Shown here piece after piece: positions 28,609 through 37,816 of a DNA stretch of 55,307 bases (position 1 is its first letter; each line of letters starts with the position of its first letter). The stretch lies in NCBI GenBank assembly GCA_017305665.1, contig JAFKKH010000034.1, positions 1 to 55,307 of the forward strand, in the 5' to 3' direction. This DNA comes from Hyphomicrobiales bacterium (GTDB lineage: Bacteria; Pseudomonadota; Alphaproteobacteria; Rhizobiales; Xanthobacteraceae). Below the pieces are notes generated by a model that saw only the letters and a list, made by a program, of their open reading frames with translations, did not search any database and was not told the DNA's origin. The position numbers and the translations under genes were made by a program.

Positions 28609-30111
28609 ATGAACGTCCAGACCCAGATCGACGCCAAAGCCGCACAAAAGACCGAACATTTCGACGTGGTCATCGCCGGCGCGGGCATCTCGGGCGTCGG
28701 CGCGGCCTATCATCTGACGACGCAGATGCCCGGCACCACGTTCGTGGCGCTGGAAACGCAGGAAAGCTTCGGCGGCACCTGGCTGACGCATAAATATCCT
28801 GGCATCCGCTCCGACAGCGACCTGCACACCTTCGGCTATCGCTTCAAGCCCTGGACCTCGGCACCGATCGCGACCGCTGACGAAATCCGCAAATACATGG
28901 GCGACGTGATCGCCGAGAACGATCTCGCGCGGCACATCCGCTACCGCCACAGGATCGTCGCCGCGAACTGGTCGAACGCCGACAATCTCTGGACTATCGA
29001 CGCCGAGCGTCTCGACACCGGAGAGATGCTGCGCTTCACCACGCATTTCTTCTGGATGTGCCAGGGTTATTACCGGCACGCCGAAGGCTACACACCGGAG
29101 TGGACAGACTTCGACAAGTTCAGGGGCACGGTGATCCATCCGCAGAAGTGGCCTGAAGACCTCGACTACAAGGGCAAGCGCGTCGTCGTGATCGGCTCCG
29201 GCGCAACGGCGGCAACGCTGGTGCCCAACATCGCCGACGACGTCGCACATGTGACGATGCTGCAGCGCTCGCCGACCTATTTCCGCACGGGGCGCAACGC
29301 CATCGAGATCACCGAGACGCTGCGCAAGCTGCAGATCGACGAAGCCTGGATCCACGAGATCACGCGCAAGCACATCCTCTACGAACAGGATGCCTTCACT
29401 CGCCGCACTTTCAAGGACCCGGAAGGCGCGAAGAAGGATTTGCTCGCGGCGGTCGAAGCCTATCTGGGTCCCGACTACGACATCGCCACCCATTTCACGC
29501 CAAGCTACCGGCCATGGCGGCAGCGCATCGCCTTCATTCCGGACGGCGACCTGTTCCAGGCCATCAAGGCCGGCAAGGCCTCCGTCGTCACCGACGAGAT
29601 CGATCGCTTCACTGAAACGGGCATCCTGCTGAAATCCGGCAAGACGCTGGAGGCCGACATCATCGTCACCGCCACCGGCTTTCACCTGAGCGCCACCGGC
29701 GACATCGCGTTTTCCATCGACGGCAAGCCGCTCGACTTCGCCGACACCGTGACCTATCGCGGGATGATGTTCACCGGTGTACCGAACCTCGTCTGGGTGT
29801 TCGGCTATTTCCGCGCGAGCTGGACCTTGCGCGTCGACCTCGTCGCCGATTTCGTCTGCCGCCTGTTGAAACACATGAAGGCGATCGGCGTGCAGAAGGT
29901 GACGCCGGAATTACGGCCCGAGGATCACAACATGCCGCTGCTGCCGTGGATTGATCCGGAGAATTTCAATCCGGGCTACATGATGCGCGGCATGCACCTG
30001 TTGCCGAAGCGCGGCGACAAGCCGGAGTGGCAGCACAATCAGGACTACTGGGCCGAGAAGGACGAGTTCCCGGCCATCGACCTGACCGACAAGGCGTTCG
30101 TGTACGAATAG
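28609..30111 (+). CDS. flavin-containing (Baeyer-Villiger-type) monooxygenase
   Basis: The 500-residue flavoprotein has the FAD-binding GAGISG at residues 24-29 and a second Rossmann GSGATAATLV for NADPH. Between them is the Baeyer-Villiger fingerprint FxGxxxHxxxWP, here FRGTVIHPQKWP at 171-182. Such enzymes insert oxygen next to a ketone or oxidise heteroatoms with NADPH and O2. ATG 28609 is preferred since GGAAGG lies at 28595-28600, after the palindromic repeat. The natural substrate is unknown and no pathway genes adjoin it. Confidence 0.92.
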   Translation: MNVQTQIDAKAAQKTEHFDVVIAGAGISGVGAAYHLTTQMPGTTFVALETQESFGGTWLTHKYPGIRSDSDLHTFGYRFKPWTSAPIATADEIRKYMGDVIAENDLARHIRYRHRIVAANWSNADNLWTIDAERLDTGEMLRFTTHFFWMCQGYYRHAEGYTPEWTDFDKFRGTVIHPQKWPEDLDYKGKRVVVIGSGATAATLVPNIADDVAHVTMLQRSPTYFRTGRNAIEITETLRKLQIDEAWIHEITRKHILYEQDAFTRRTFKDPEGAKKDLLAAVEAYLGPDYDIATHFTPSYRPWRQRIAFIPDGDLFQAIKAGKASVVTDEIDRFTETGILLKSGKTLEADIIVTATGFHLSATGDIAFSIDGKPLDFADTVTYRGMMFTGVPNLVWVFGYFRASWTLRVDLVADFVCRLLKHMKAIGVQKVTPELRPEDHNMPLLPWIDPENFNPGYMMRGMHLLPKRGDKPEWQHNQDYWAEKDEFPAIDLTDKAFVYE

Positions 30112-30141
30112 GCCGGCAGCGAGTGTAACTCTCTTGCCTGC

Positions 30142-31860
30142 CTAGCCCCTGCGCCTTGCCGCGATCAGCGCGCGCTGATCTTTCACATAGCCGAGCGGAA
30201 CGCCGAGGCGCTTGACGGTGGCGACCACCTTGCCCTGGCTATCGCGGTCGCAGTTCATGTGGGTCGGCGCGATGAAGAAGTCCGCGGTTTCCCATACCAT
30301 CGCCCAGTGCAGATGCGGCTTGGCCTTCTTCACGAACGCAGCGCGCTCGCCGCAGAACGCCACCGTATAGACGTGATGCGGATCGCGGCTCGCGAGAGGT
30401 TCGGTTTTCGCAAGATAGGATTCCAGCCCGTCGACGGCCTCCGGCATTATCGTCGCCCAGTAATCCATCGCATAGCGCCGCGACGCGCCGGACAATCCGC
30501 CGACCAGCGGGTTGTAGACGACGTATTCATAGGGATGCAGCCGGTAGAGCGTCAGCGCGTTCCAGGAAAAGCCGGCGACGATCACCGCCAGCAGTGCGGC
30601 CGCCAGCGGACGGCGCCAGATCACGGCTTGCGAGAGCGCGGCATCCAGCCCCACGCCGGTCAGCACCGCCAACGGCGGCAACACGAACAGGAAATGACGC
30701 AGGCCGCAGAACGCGGGACCGTGCGCGGCCGCCTCGCAAATCAATGGAAAGAAGGCCACGAACGCGATCAATGCGACATCGCGACGGCGGCGGTCCGACG
30801 ATGACTCCGAGGCGAGCTTCGGAACGGCCGCGAAGGCCAGCGCGAGCGCCGTCCCCGCCAGCATCAGGAGCGGCACCTTGATGACGAGATAGGTCGGCAC
30901 GTACCAGCGCGGCACGGTGGCCATGCGGTAGACATGCCCGTCCAGCAAGGTGCGGATGTTGTAGCCGAAGTCGCCGAAGCTGATGAGGCCGCGGATCGGA
31001 TTGAGCGGCGCCAGCGCCGACCACGGCCACGCCACGATCATGATCACATAGGCGATCAGCAAGCCCGGCACGAACCACAGCAGCGACGCCACCATGAACG
31101 GCATGGCTTCGCGCGGCGCGCGGAAGCAGCGCGACGGCATGTTGAGCACGATCGCGACCGGCACATAACAGACGACCAGCAGCGCCAGCACCTTCACGCC
31201 GAGCGCAACCCCGGTCAGCACGCCGAAGCCAATGACATGACGAAGCCGCGGACGCGGCAGATCGCGCGCCGCGCGCGCAAGGAAGTAGACCGCGCCGGCC
31301 ATCGCGGCGGCGAGCGGCACATCCTTGGTGTGATGGAACATGGTGCCGTACCACGATCCGCACACCGCGAGCGCTACCCCCGCCAGCAATCCGGCACGTG
31401 GTCCCGCGATCAGCCGCGCGGTCGCCAACGCCGCGCCGAGCCCGCCGATCCCGAACGCGGCGCTCAACAGATGTCGCAGATTGAACACGTCCATCGGGAC
31501 GACGTGCGAGAGCAATACGGCGGTGGTGTCGAACAATCCGCCGTACAGATAAAGATTGTAGAGATCGAACAGCGAGCGATCGGTGAAACCGCTGCGATAA
31601 TAGGCGACGATCAGTTCGCCGTAGCGATGCTGGATCCACTCGTCGTTGGTGATGGCGTAGCTGCGGAACGTCGCCAGAACGAGGATCGTGACGGAGGCAA
31701 GCAGCGCGATCGAGCCGAGATCGCAGAGATCGTACGCTCCGAGCATGCGGAACAGGCGCGACAGGCGGGTTTGCGGAACATGCGGCGCAAGCCGTTCGAC
31801 ATCTGCCGCGAGATCACGCGCCACATCGGTCATGACGGAGGTCGTCCCCAATATCGTCAT
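30142..31860 (-). CDS. GT-C (ArnT/PMT-like) membrane glycosyltransferase
   Basis: The 572-residue protein has about ten membrane helices and an early luminal loop with ITNDEWIQHRYGELI; Asp-Glu at that position is the acidic catalytic pair of lipid-linked sugar GT-C enzymes. HHTKDVPLAAAM and LRHFLFVLPPLAVLTG are other conserved parts. It probably transfers a sugar from a polyprenyl phosphate onto a lipid, glycan or protein at the periplasmic face. ATG 31860 (MTILGTTS) is taken; the frame is open to 31944, and ATG 31833 is an alternative. The acceptor is unknown and no sugar operon adjoins it. Confidence 0.85.
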   Translation of the reverse strand: MTILGTTSVMTDVARDLAADVERLAPHVPQTRLSRLFRMLGAYDLCDLGSIALLASVTILVLATFRSYAITNDEWIQHRYGELIVAYYRSGFTDRSLFDLYNLYLYGGLFDTTAVLLSHVVPMDVFNLRHLLSAAFGIGGLGAALATARLIAGPRAGLLAGVALAVCGSWYGTMFHHTKDVPLAAAMAGAVYFLARAARDLPRPRLRHVIGFGVLTGVALGVKVLALLVVCYVPVAIVLNMPSRCFRAPREAMPFMVASLLWFVPGLLIAYVIMIVAWPWSALAPLNPIRGLISFGDFGYNIRTLLDGHVYRMATVPRWYVPTYLVIKVPLLMLAGTALALAFAAVPKLASESSSDRRRRDVALIAFVAFFPLICEAAAHGPAFCGLRHFLFVLPPLAVLTGVGLDAALSQAVIWRRPLAAALLAVIVAGFSWNALTLYRLHPYEYVVYNPLVGGLSGASRRYAMDYWATIMPEAVDGLESYLAKTEPLASRDPHHVYTVAFCGERAAFVKKAKPHLHWAMVWETADFFIAPTHMNCDRDSQGKVVATVKRLGVPLGYVKDQRALIAARRRG

Positions 31861-32033
31861 GCTCCGCGGATGGTTTGGATCCGCGCACGACGCACCGGCC
31901 GCCGCCAGCCGCGGTGTTCTGCCCGCAGGTGGTCCGTTTGGCAAGCCGGCAGGGAACCCGAACCGCTCCCTTAGACAAATTTCCTAGCAGACTTGCTGCA
32001 TCGCAAAAGCCGGTTCGCGCGATACGTCAGGGG

Positions 32034-32627
32034 TCAGCGCGGCTTCTCGTTGAGCTGGTAGGTCAGATGCGCCTTCACCGTCGGCCACTCGCCGGGAAGG
32101 ATGCTGTAGACGACGGTGTCGCGCAGCGTTCCGTTCGGCGAGATCTGGTGATTGCGCAGGATGCCATCCTGCTTGGCGCCGAGCCGCTCGATGCCGCGCC
32201 GGCTCTGGTGGTTGAAAAAGTGGGTACGGAACTCCACCGCGATGCAATCCAGCTTCTCGAAAGCGTGCGTGAGCAGCAGCAGCTTGCACTGGGTGTTGAC
32301 GGCGGAGCGCTGCACGCGCTTGGCGTACCAGGTCGAGCCGATCTCGACGCGGCGGTTGGCGGCATCGACGTTCATGTAGGTGGTCATGCCCGAAATCTTG
32401 CCGTCGGCATCGCGCACCGTGAACGGCAGCATCGCGCCGGACGCCTGCAGCCCCAACCGGCGATCGATCTCGGCTCCCATCTTCTCCGGCGCGGGCACGA
32501 AGGTGTACCAGAGCTTCCAGAGTTCGCCGTCCTTCACGGCCTCGACAAGCGCATCGCGATGATCATGCGACAGCGGCTCGAGCCGCGCATGAGGTCCTTC
32601 GAGTGTTACGGGTTGCAGCCAGGGCAT
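32034..32627 (-). CDS. GNAT family N-acetyltransferase
   Basis: The 197-residue protein has the layout of RimJ/RimL-type acetyltransferases: ARLEPLSHDHRDALVEAV at the start, FTVRDADGKISGMTTYMNVD, and the acetyl-CoA region NTQCKLLLLTHAFEKLDCIAVEFRTHFFN. ATG 32627 is chosen: GGTGA lies just before it, and a GTG at 32636 would add three residues. GNAT proteins of this group acetylate amino groups of proteins, amino acids or antibiotics. Substrate is not evident. It is followed by the glycosyltransferase gene and preceded by an SMP-30 gene 20 bases away, so cotranscription is likely. Confidence 0.9.
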   Translation of the reverse strand: MPWLQPVTLEGPHARLEPLSHDHRDALVEAVKDGELWKLWYTFVPAPEKMGAEIDRRLGLQASGAMLPFTVRDADGKISGMTTYMNVDAANRRVEIGSTWYAKRVQRSAVNTQCKLLLLTHAFEKLDCIAVEFRTHFFNHQSRRGIERLGAKQDGILRNHQISPNGTLRDTVVYSILPGEWPTVKAHLTYQLNEKPR

Positions 32628-32647
32628 GAACGTCACCTTTCAGCGAT

Positions 32648-33577
32648 CTACTTGTTCAAAAAATTCAGCGGCAGGCCCGGACGCGACCAATCCATCGCGA
32701 TCAGCTCGCCCTTGCCGGACAGCGTGATGTAGGCGGTCTTCAGGTCGGGACCGCCAAAGGCGATGTTGGTGGTAACGCGGTCGCCGGTCGGCACCTGCTC
32801 CACCACCTTGCCATCGGGCGCGATCACCGAAATGCAGCCGCTGATCAAGGTCGCGACGCAAACGTTTCCGGATGCCTCGACCGCGAGCGAGTCGAACATC
32901 TGGTAGCCGCCGAGGCCGCAGATCGGCTTGCCGCGCTCGCCGCGATAGATCACGTCGCCCGGCCTCACCTCGCCGCGCGCCGCGAGATCGTAGGCCCACA
33001 GCCGCGCCGTCGGCGTCTCCGCGACATAGACGGTCTTCTCGTCGGGCGACAGGCCGATGCCGTTGGTCGGCAGCACACCGAACACCGCCTCGACGATACC
33101 CTTGCCACCGGGCTGGATGTAATAGACCGCGCCGACATCCATGTCGCGCGCGCGCCGCTTGCCGAGGTCGGTGAACCACAGCCCGCCATCGCGATCGAAC
33201 ACCAGATCGTTCGGACCGTTCAGCGAATGCTCGCCGCACTTGTCGACCACGGTCTCGACCTTGCCGCTCGCGAGATCGACGCGCTGGATCGAGCCGCCGA
33301 TGTATTCGTGCGCCGCAGGCGCACCCGGCATGATCCCATGCCCGGTCTTCACCCAGCCGAAGCCGCCATTGTTGCAGACATACATCTTGCCGTCAGGACC
33401 GAGCGCCGCACCGTTCGGACCGCCCGGCATTTTCGCGACAACCTCCTTGCGCCCGTCCGGCCACACCCGCGTAAGCTGCTGCGCACGGATCTCGACCAGG
33501 ATGACCGAGCCGTCGGGCATCACCACCGGCCCCTCGGGAAAGGCGAGATCGGTGGCAAGAACGCGAATGTTGGACAT
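32648..33577 (-). CDS. SMP-30/gluconolactonase/LRE family protein
   Basis: The 309-residue six-bladed propeller has the family start FPEGPVVMPDGS, with the metal-binding Glu, and the blades LNGPNDLVFDRDGGLWFTD, NGIGLSPDEKTVYVAET and SLAVEASGNVCVATL. SMP-30-like proteins hydrolyse lactones of sugar or organic acids with a divalent metal. GGGAGA precedes the ATG. There is no signal peptide. The GNAT gene lies 20 bases downstream. The actual lactone is unknown. Confidence 0.92.
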   Translation of the reverse strand: MSNIRVLATDLAFPEGPVVMPDGSVILVEIRAQQLTRVWPDGRKEVVAKMPGGPNGAALGPDGKMYVCNNGGFGWVKTGHGIMPGAPAAHEYIGGSIQRVDLASGKVETVVDKCGEHSLNGPNDLVFDRDGGLWFTDLGKRRARDMDVGAVYYIQPGGKGIVEAVFGVLPTNGIGLSPDEKTVYVAETPTARLWAYDLAARGEVRPGDVIYRGERGKPICGLGGYQMFDSLAVEASGNVCVATLISGCISVIAPDGKVVEQVPTGDRVTTNIAFGGPDLKTAYITLSGKGELIAMDWSRPGLPLNFLNK

Positions 33578-33887
33578 CAGTATCTCCCGGTTTCAAATCG
33601 TTTCTGAGGTTGTTCTTGTGCGGAGAGTGTGCGGAAGGCGTGAGCGACAGCCGATTTTTCCCGCCCGCCGCATACGGCGTTACTCTAGGCAAAGCGGCCA
33701 GAACTGCCAAGCCGACCTCACAGCGCATTCCGCGGAGCGGAATAGCCAGCGACATCATGCCCTCATCCATTGCTAGCGAGACGCGACCGATCATGCATAC
33801 TGATCGCGCATTTGGTCCGACGGCTCATTAAGCCGCCCCAAGAACAAGACGGCCTGAGCGTCGGTTACACGTCAGGGAGGACAATAA
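33578..33887. other. 310-base divergent intergenic region
   Basis: The gap lies between the SMP-30 gene and the orphan ABC binding-protein gene and should hold both promoters. No frame, RNA gene or palindrome here is convincing. GGGAGG at 33875-33880 is the ribosome site of the binding-protein gene. Confidence 0.4.
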
Positions 33888-35117
33888 ATGCACAACCGTG
33901 TCTTTACGAATGCAAGATTGACTGTGCTCGCGACCGTCGTTGCGGCGCTGATGACGACCGCCGCGCATGCCCAGAAGAAGTACGACACCGGCGCTTCCGA
34001 TACCGAGATCAAGCTGGGCAACATCATGCCCTACAGCGGGCCGGCCTCATCATACGCCACCATCGGCAAAACCGAAGCGGCTTACTTCAACATGGTCAAC
34101 GAGAAAGGCGGCATCAACGGCCGCAAGATCAAGTTCATATCCTATGACGACGGCTACAGTCCGCCCAAGGCGGTCGAGCAGGCACGAAAGCTCGTGGAGC
34201 AGGACGAGGTGCTCTTCATCGCCAATCCGCTGGGCACGCCGAGCAACAGCGCCATTCATAAGTACATGAACACGAAGAAGGTGCCGCAACTCTTCGTCTC
34301 CACCGGTGCCGCGAAGTGGAACGATCCAAAGCACTTCCCGTGGACCATGGGCTGGCAGCCGAGCTATCAGGTCGAGGCGCGCATCTACGCCAAATACATC
34401 CTGCAGCATTATCCGGGAAAAACCATCGGCCTGCTCTACCAGAACGATGACTTCGGCAAGGACTACGTGATCGGCCTGAAGGAAGGACTGGGCGACAAGG
34501 CCGAAAAGATGATCGTCGTCGAGGCGCCCTACGAGGTCTCCTCGCCCACGGTGGATTCGCAGATCGTGCAGATCAAGGCGGCCAATCCGGATATCTTCGT
34601 CGATATCGCGACGCCCAAGTTCGCCGCGCAGGCGATCAAGAAGCTCGGCGAGATCAAATGGAAGCCGGTGCATTTCCTGACCAACGTGTCGATCTCGGTC
34701 GGCTCGGTCATGAAGCCCGCCGGATACGAGAACGGCCAGGGCATCCTGAGCGCCGCCTACATGAAGGATCCGAAGGACAAGAAGTGGGACAATGATCCCG
34801 CCATGAACGAGTGGCGCGCCTTCATGAAGAAATACTATCCCGAGGGCAATCTCGACGACGGTGCCACCGTGTTCGGTTATGGCGTCGCGAAGGGCTTCGA
34901 GCAGGTTCTCAAGCAGTGCGGCGACAACCTGACCCGCGAGAACGTCATGAAGCAGGCGGCCAACCTGAACTTCGAGATCGGCATCTACCTGCCGGGCGTC
35001 CATATCAAGACGGGCCCCAACGACTTCGCACCGATCGAGCAGTTGCAGATGATCAAGTTCGAAGGCGAAAGCTGGGAGCTGTTCGGCCCGCTGATGAGCG
35101 GCGAGAAGAGTTCGTAA
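33888..35117 (+). CDS. periplasmic branched-chain amino acid-type ABC substrate-binding protein
   Basis: The 409-residue protein has a signal peptide (residues 1-28, cut after AAHA). A type I periplasmic binding fold follows: TEIKLGNIMPYSGPASSYATIG, VNEKGGINGRKIKFISYDDGYSPPKAVEQARKLVEQD, and LYQNDDFGKDYVIGLKEGL. It belongs to the LivK/HAAT family that captures amino acids, aromatic acids or amides for an inner-membrane ABC transporter. No permease or ATPase gene is nearby, so it is an orphan that must use components from elsewhere. GGGAGG precedes the ATG. The hairpin after it likely terminates. Confidence 0.95.
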   Translation: MHNRVFTNARLTVLATVVAALMTTAAHAQKKYDTGASDTEIKLGNIMPYSGPASSYATIGKTEAAYFNMVNEKGGINGRKIKFISYDDGYSPPKAVEQARKLVEQDEVLFIANPLGTPSNSAIHKYMNTKKVPQLFVSTGAAKWNDPKHFPWTMGWQPSYQVEARIYAKYILQHYPGKTIGLLYQNDDFGKDYVIGLKEGLGDKAEKMIVVEAPYEVSSPTVDSQIVQIKAANPDIFVDIATPKFAAQAIKKLGEIKWKPVHFLTNVSISVGSVMKPAGYENGQGILSAAYMKDPKDKKWDNDPAMNEWRAFMKKYYPEGNLDDGATVFGYGVAKGFEQVLKQCGDNLTRENVMKQAANLNFEIGIYLPGVHIKTGPNDFAPIEQLQMIKFEGESWELFGPLMSGEKSS

Positions 35118-35125
35118 CACGTCGC

Positions 35126-35176
35126 AACGCAAATCCTGCGGCGCATTCCGGTCGAGCGGAGTGCGCCGTTTGCGTT
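35126..35176. terminator. nested hairpin terminator
   Basis: An 11-bp stem GGCGCATTCCG/CGGAGTGCGCC (one G-U) is nested inside outer arms AACGCAAA and TTTGCGTT, which also pair. It lies between the binding-protein gene and a converging gene and can work in either direction. Confidence 0.7.
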
Positions 35177-35183
35177 CTGCGCC

Positions 35184-35558
35184 CTACTTCACACCTTCCT
35201 TGGCCGGCGCCGATTTTGCGGCTGGCGCCGGGGCTTGCTTCTTCTGCGCAGCCTGAATCTCGGCCACGGTTTTCTGCAGCTCCGCGACCGTGTTTTTCAG
35301 CGCCTCGATCTGCCGGTTGGCCGCATCGATCTTGTGCTGGCTGTCGAGACCGAGTTTCGTGATGGCCTTTTGCAGGAAATTGATATTGCTCTGAAGACAG
35401 CTCGTCCGCCGCTCCATCGTTTTCTCGGCCGTGCAGATCTCGATGCCGGGAACATCCTGGGCGCGGGCCGCGCCGGAAGGCGGCATGCAGACAGCCATAG
35501 CCATCAACATCGTCAGCACCCATTGCGTTACCGCTTGAGAAAAGCTGCGGCCCATCAT
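35184..35558 (-). CDS. secreted coiled-coil protein
   Basis: The 124-residue product has a signal peptide (QWVLTMLMAMAVCMPPSGAARAQ, cut near residue 33). A coiled coil follows (CLQSNINFLQKAITKLGLDSQHKIDAANRQIEALKNTVAELQKTVAEIQ). A Lys/Ala/Pro-rich tail ends it. Two cysteines (ICTAEK, SCLQ) may pair. GAGGA lies a few bases before the ATG pair at 35558. It is periplasmic, with a length and plan common to small Bradyrhizobium exported proteins of unknown role. Confidence 0.75.
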   Translation of the reverse strand: MMGRSFSQAVTQWVLTMLMAMAVCMPPSGAARAQDVPGIEICTAEKTMERRTSCLQSNINFLQKAITKLGLDSQHKIDAANRQIEALKNTVAELQKTVAEIQAAQKKQAPAPAAKSAPAKEGVK

Positions 35559-35753
35559 CGGAGTCCTCGTCTCGACAACAATTCGTGACCGGCACTTTTG
35601 CAGACTGGCGCGGGGGCCGCGAGGACTTTCATACTCCCACCGCATTTGCGGCAATGGAATTGACTGCTGGTCCTCACAACGAAGCGGAACCTGCGCATCA
35701 CGTCGGGGAACGCGAATGAGAGCCGGCACGTTTCCACGAGGAGACATTTATTT

Positions 35754-35960
35754 ATGGCAACACGCGAACGACGTCTGGCGGAATTCGATGGCCATGGCGA
35801 GCCGCCGTCGGACCAATCCGTCGAGGTACTCTGCGAAGATCACAGCGGCACCTACAAGCTGCCATTCCAGTGCCGGCGGGTCGACGGCGAATGGCTCAAC
35901 AGCGAATCCGGCAGCACGGTCGAAGCGACTGTGGTCGGTTGGCGCCTGCCGCGTCGCTAG
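35754..35960 (+). CDS. 68-residue conserved-looking hypothetical protein
   Basis: The protein is MATRERRLAEFDGHGEPPSD at the start and has LPFQCRRVDGEWLNSESGSTVEATVVGWRLP at the end, which looks like a short beta-rich domain. There are two cysteines. GAGGAG lies eleven or so bases before the ATG. The codon use fits its neighbours. There is no signal peptide, so it is cytosolic. The family is not recognised. It stands alone between a converging-away secreted protein and a 499-base gap. Confidence 0.65.
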   Translation: MATRERRLAEFDGHGEPPSDQSVEVLCEDHSGTYKLPFQCRRVDGEWLNSESGSTVEATVVGWRLPRR

Positions 35961-36459
35961 GACCCCTGAGCCCAAGCCTGTCGGTGTGTCAGATTGCGAC
36001 GCAAATGATCGATCGCGTTAAGGTTTGGAACGCGGATGGAACGAAACGCGCCCGAATCGGCCGAATCGACTGATTTCATCGGCAAGCACCCCAGATATCG
36101 GCGTGGCGCCGGATGGCCGCACTAAATCTTGGCTCACGAAAAGCCGGCCAAAGGGTTGGCGCCCCTGCGCCGTTAACACTTCGGCTTCAAAACCATCCGT
36201 CCTCTCGGGCGGATGTCGTCCGTGGACGATGCCGCGTGATCTGCCTGCAATATTTTCCGGATATCTCGACCTCGTAACCCAAACAGGTGACGCGCAAAGC
36301 CGGCACACGGAATATTTGCAGAGGTGGGGCTGAGCTGCGACTCCCAACGTCGTCGGCACCTCGATTACCGCTTCGGCGGACCATGTATTGCCGACACAAC
36401 GTTTTCAGAGGGGCATACTCGCGATCAAGGCCGGCGCAAGCTGGCCTTTTTCGTTGCCG
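35961..36459. other. 499-base gap with one hairpin
   Basis: No frame here looks coding; a 102-codon plus-strand frame from 36025 is low in protein-like composition. A hairpin CATCCGTCC/GGGCGGATG at 36194-36215 could be a terminator. No RNA gene is recognised. The region separates two converging transcripts, so it may be mostly terminator and relic sequence. Confidence 0.4.
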
Positions 36460-37563
36460 CTACGTCGGAGATCCCGTCCAGCGGCGGCCCAGCAGGCTGA
36501 CGAGTTCGGCCTGTCGCTGCGCGCCGGTTTTGGCGAACACCGATTTGAGCTGCGTTCGCACGGTATTCAGGCTGACGTTCAGATTCATCGCAACCTGGTC
36601 GAGCGGTCTGCCATCGACCACCATGCTCGCGACCCGCGCTTCGGCCGGTGTCAGATCGAACAGCGCCTGCAACAGGTCCGGGCCCGGGCTGCTTTGCTGC
36701 GTCAGCGGGGTCAGAAACAGAAGCGAAACCGCGCCTGTGAAGACATCGAGACTGCTGCGGCGCATCGGCAGCACGTGCGCGACGAAGGGTGGATGGGTAT
36801 CGGCGCTGGCGACCGGGATCGACCGCCCGAGGTGCGTCGGCACCGACGGATGGGCCGCGATCGCATCGGCAAACATCGCCTGTGCCGCCGGATTGAGGAA
36901 CTGCACCTGATCGAACGCGCCGATGCTGACGCCGGGCGCGCTGGCAAGAAAGCCCGAGTTGGCAGCGAGCGCGCGGCCGCCGGGCGCGATCGCGACGGCC
37001 GGCAGCCCGATCATATCCAACGCGCTGACCGTGCTACGGGCGCGCTCAAGCCCGAGACGCGCCGACAACAGCGACGCGCGCGCCAGATGCGGGCGGAACT
37101 GATCGAGCTGTTCAGCCACCTCGCGCGGCACAGGCCCCTTGTCAAAGGCCTTCTCGATCGAGAACACAAGCGTGTCGCCGGATGGGGCGCGGATCGCGGT
37201 CCCCACCACCCAACCCAATCCTCGAGGCCGGAGAAATCGGGTGTAGAACGGCTCGTTGTCCAGTTCCGCAAGGGTGAATTCGTCGAGGTCGGTCAGGAAT
37301 CTCGGATCGGTGCGCGGCACAAGGCGTGCGCCGCGCGGATTGTCGAGATACCACGCTCCCTCCGCCCACGCCGTCATGCTGTCATGGATCGCGGCGGACG
37401 ACAGCCAGCGCGATTCGCCGGGCGCGACCGCGAACAGCAGTGTGCCCTCGGCATCGGCAATCCTTGCGAGATGATCGAGCACCCGCGGCCAATGCTCCGC
37501 CACAACGCTGGCTTCATAGATGTCGTCGACGAACGCCTCGAAATCCACGGCGTCTCCAGTCAT
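36460..37563 (-). CDS. LuxR-type HTH transcriptional regulator with sensor domain
   Basis: The 367-residue protein has an N-terminal region of about 290 residues without recognised binding motif but with PAS-like features (GLPAVAIAPGGRALAANSGFLAS). A C-terminal LuxR/GerE helix-turn-helix follows: LTPAEARVASMVVDGRPLDQVAMNLNVSLNTVRTQLKSVFAKTG. It is probably a DNA-binding regulator with a sensor for a small molecule. It is divergent from the exported lyase gene 254 bases away, so that gene is a natural candidate target. The target is inference. Confidence 0.9.
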   Translation of the reverse strand: MTGDAVDFEAFVDDIYEASVVAEHWPRVLDHLARIADAEGTLLFAVAPGESRWLSSAAIHDSMTAWAEGAWYLDNPRGARLVPRTDPRFLTDLDEFTLAELDNEPFYTRFLRPRGLGWVVGTAIRAPSGDTLVFSIEKAFDKGPVPREVAEQLDQFRPHLARASLLSARLGLERARSTVSALDMIGLPAVAIAPGGRALAANSGFLASAPGVSIGAFDQVQFLNPAAQAMFADAIAAHPSVPTHLGRSIPVASADTHPPFVAHVLPMRRSSLDVFTGAVSLLFLTPLTQQSSPGPDLLQALFDLTPAEARVASMVVDGRPLDQVAMNLNVSLNTVRTQLKSVFAKTGAQRQAELVSLLGRRWTGSPT

Positions 37564-37816
37564 CGTTCTTTTTCCAAATCACGTCGCCCACGTCACATGC
37601 CCGACCTGACGCGGCAAAGCTCAAAAGTGCCCGTACCTGTGACCATGGTTTGAAATTCCCCCAAGCCTAACGGCGTGATCCACGCATGCACAGCAAAAAT
37701 GCCCGTTCGGGGACCGGCATGGTCTTTTCCGGCCGCCGGTTTGGCAGATAAGCTGCCCGTCAGGAGCCCGCACAAGAATTGCAGGCTCGACCTTCAGGGC
37801 GCAGGGAGAACGACCC

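Noticed and set aside
36025-36333. 102-codon plus-strand frame in the 499-base gap
   Set aside because: Composition rich in Arg, Ser, Pro and Trp without hydrophobic core or motif, and no good ribosome site.
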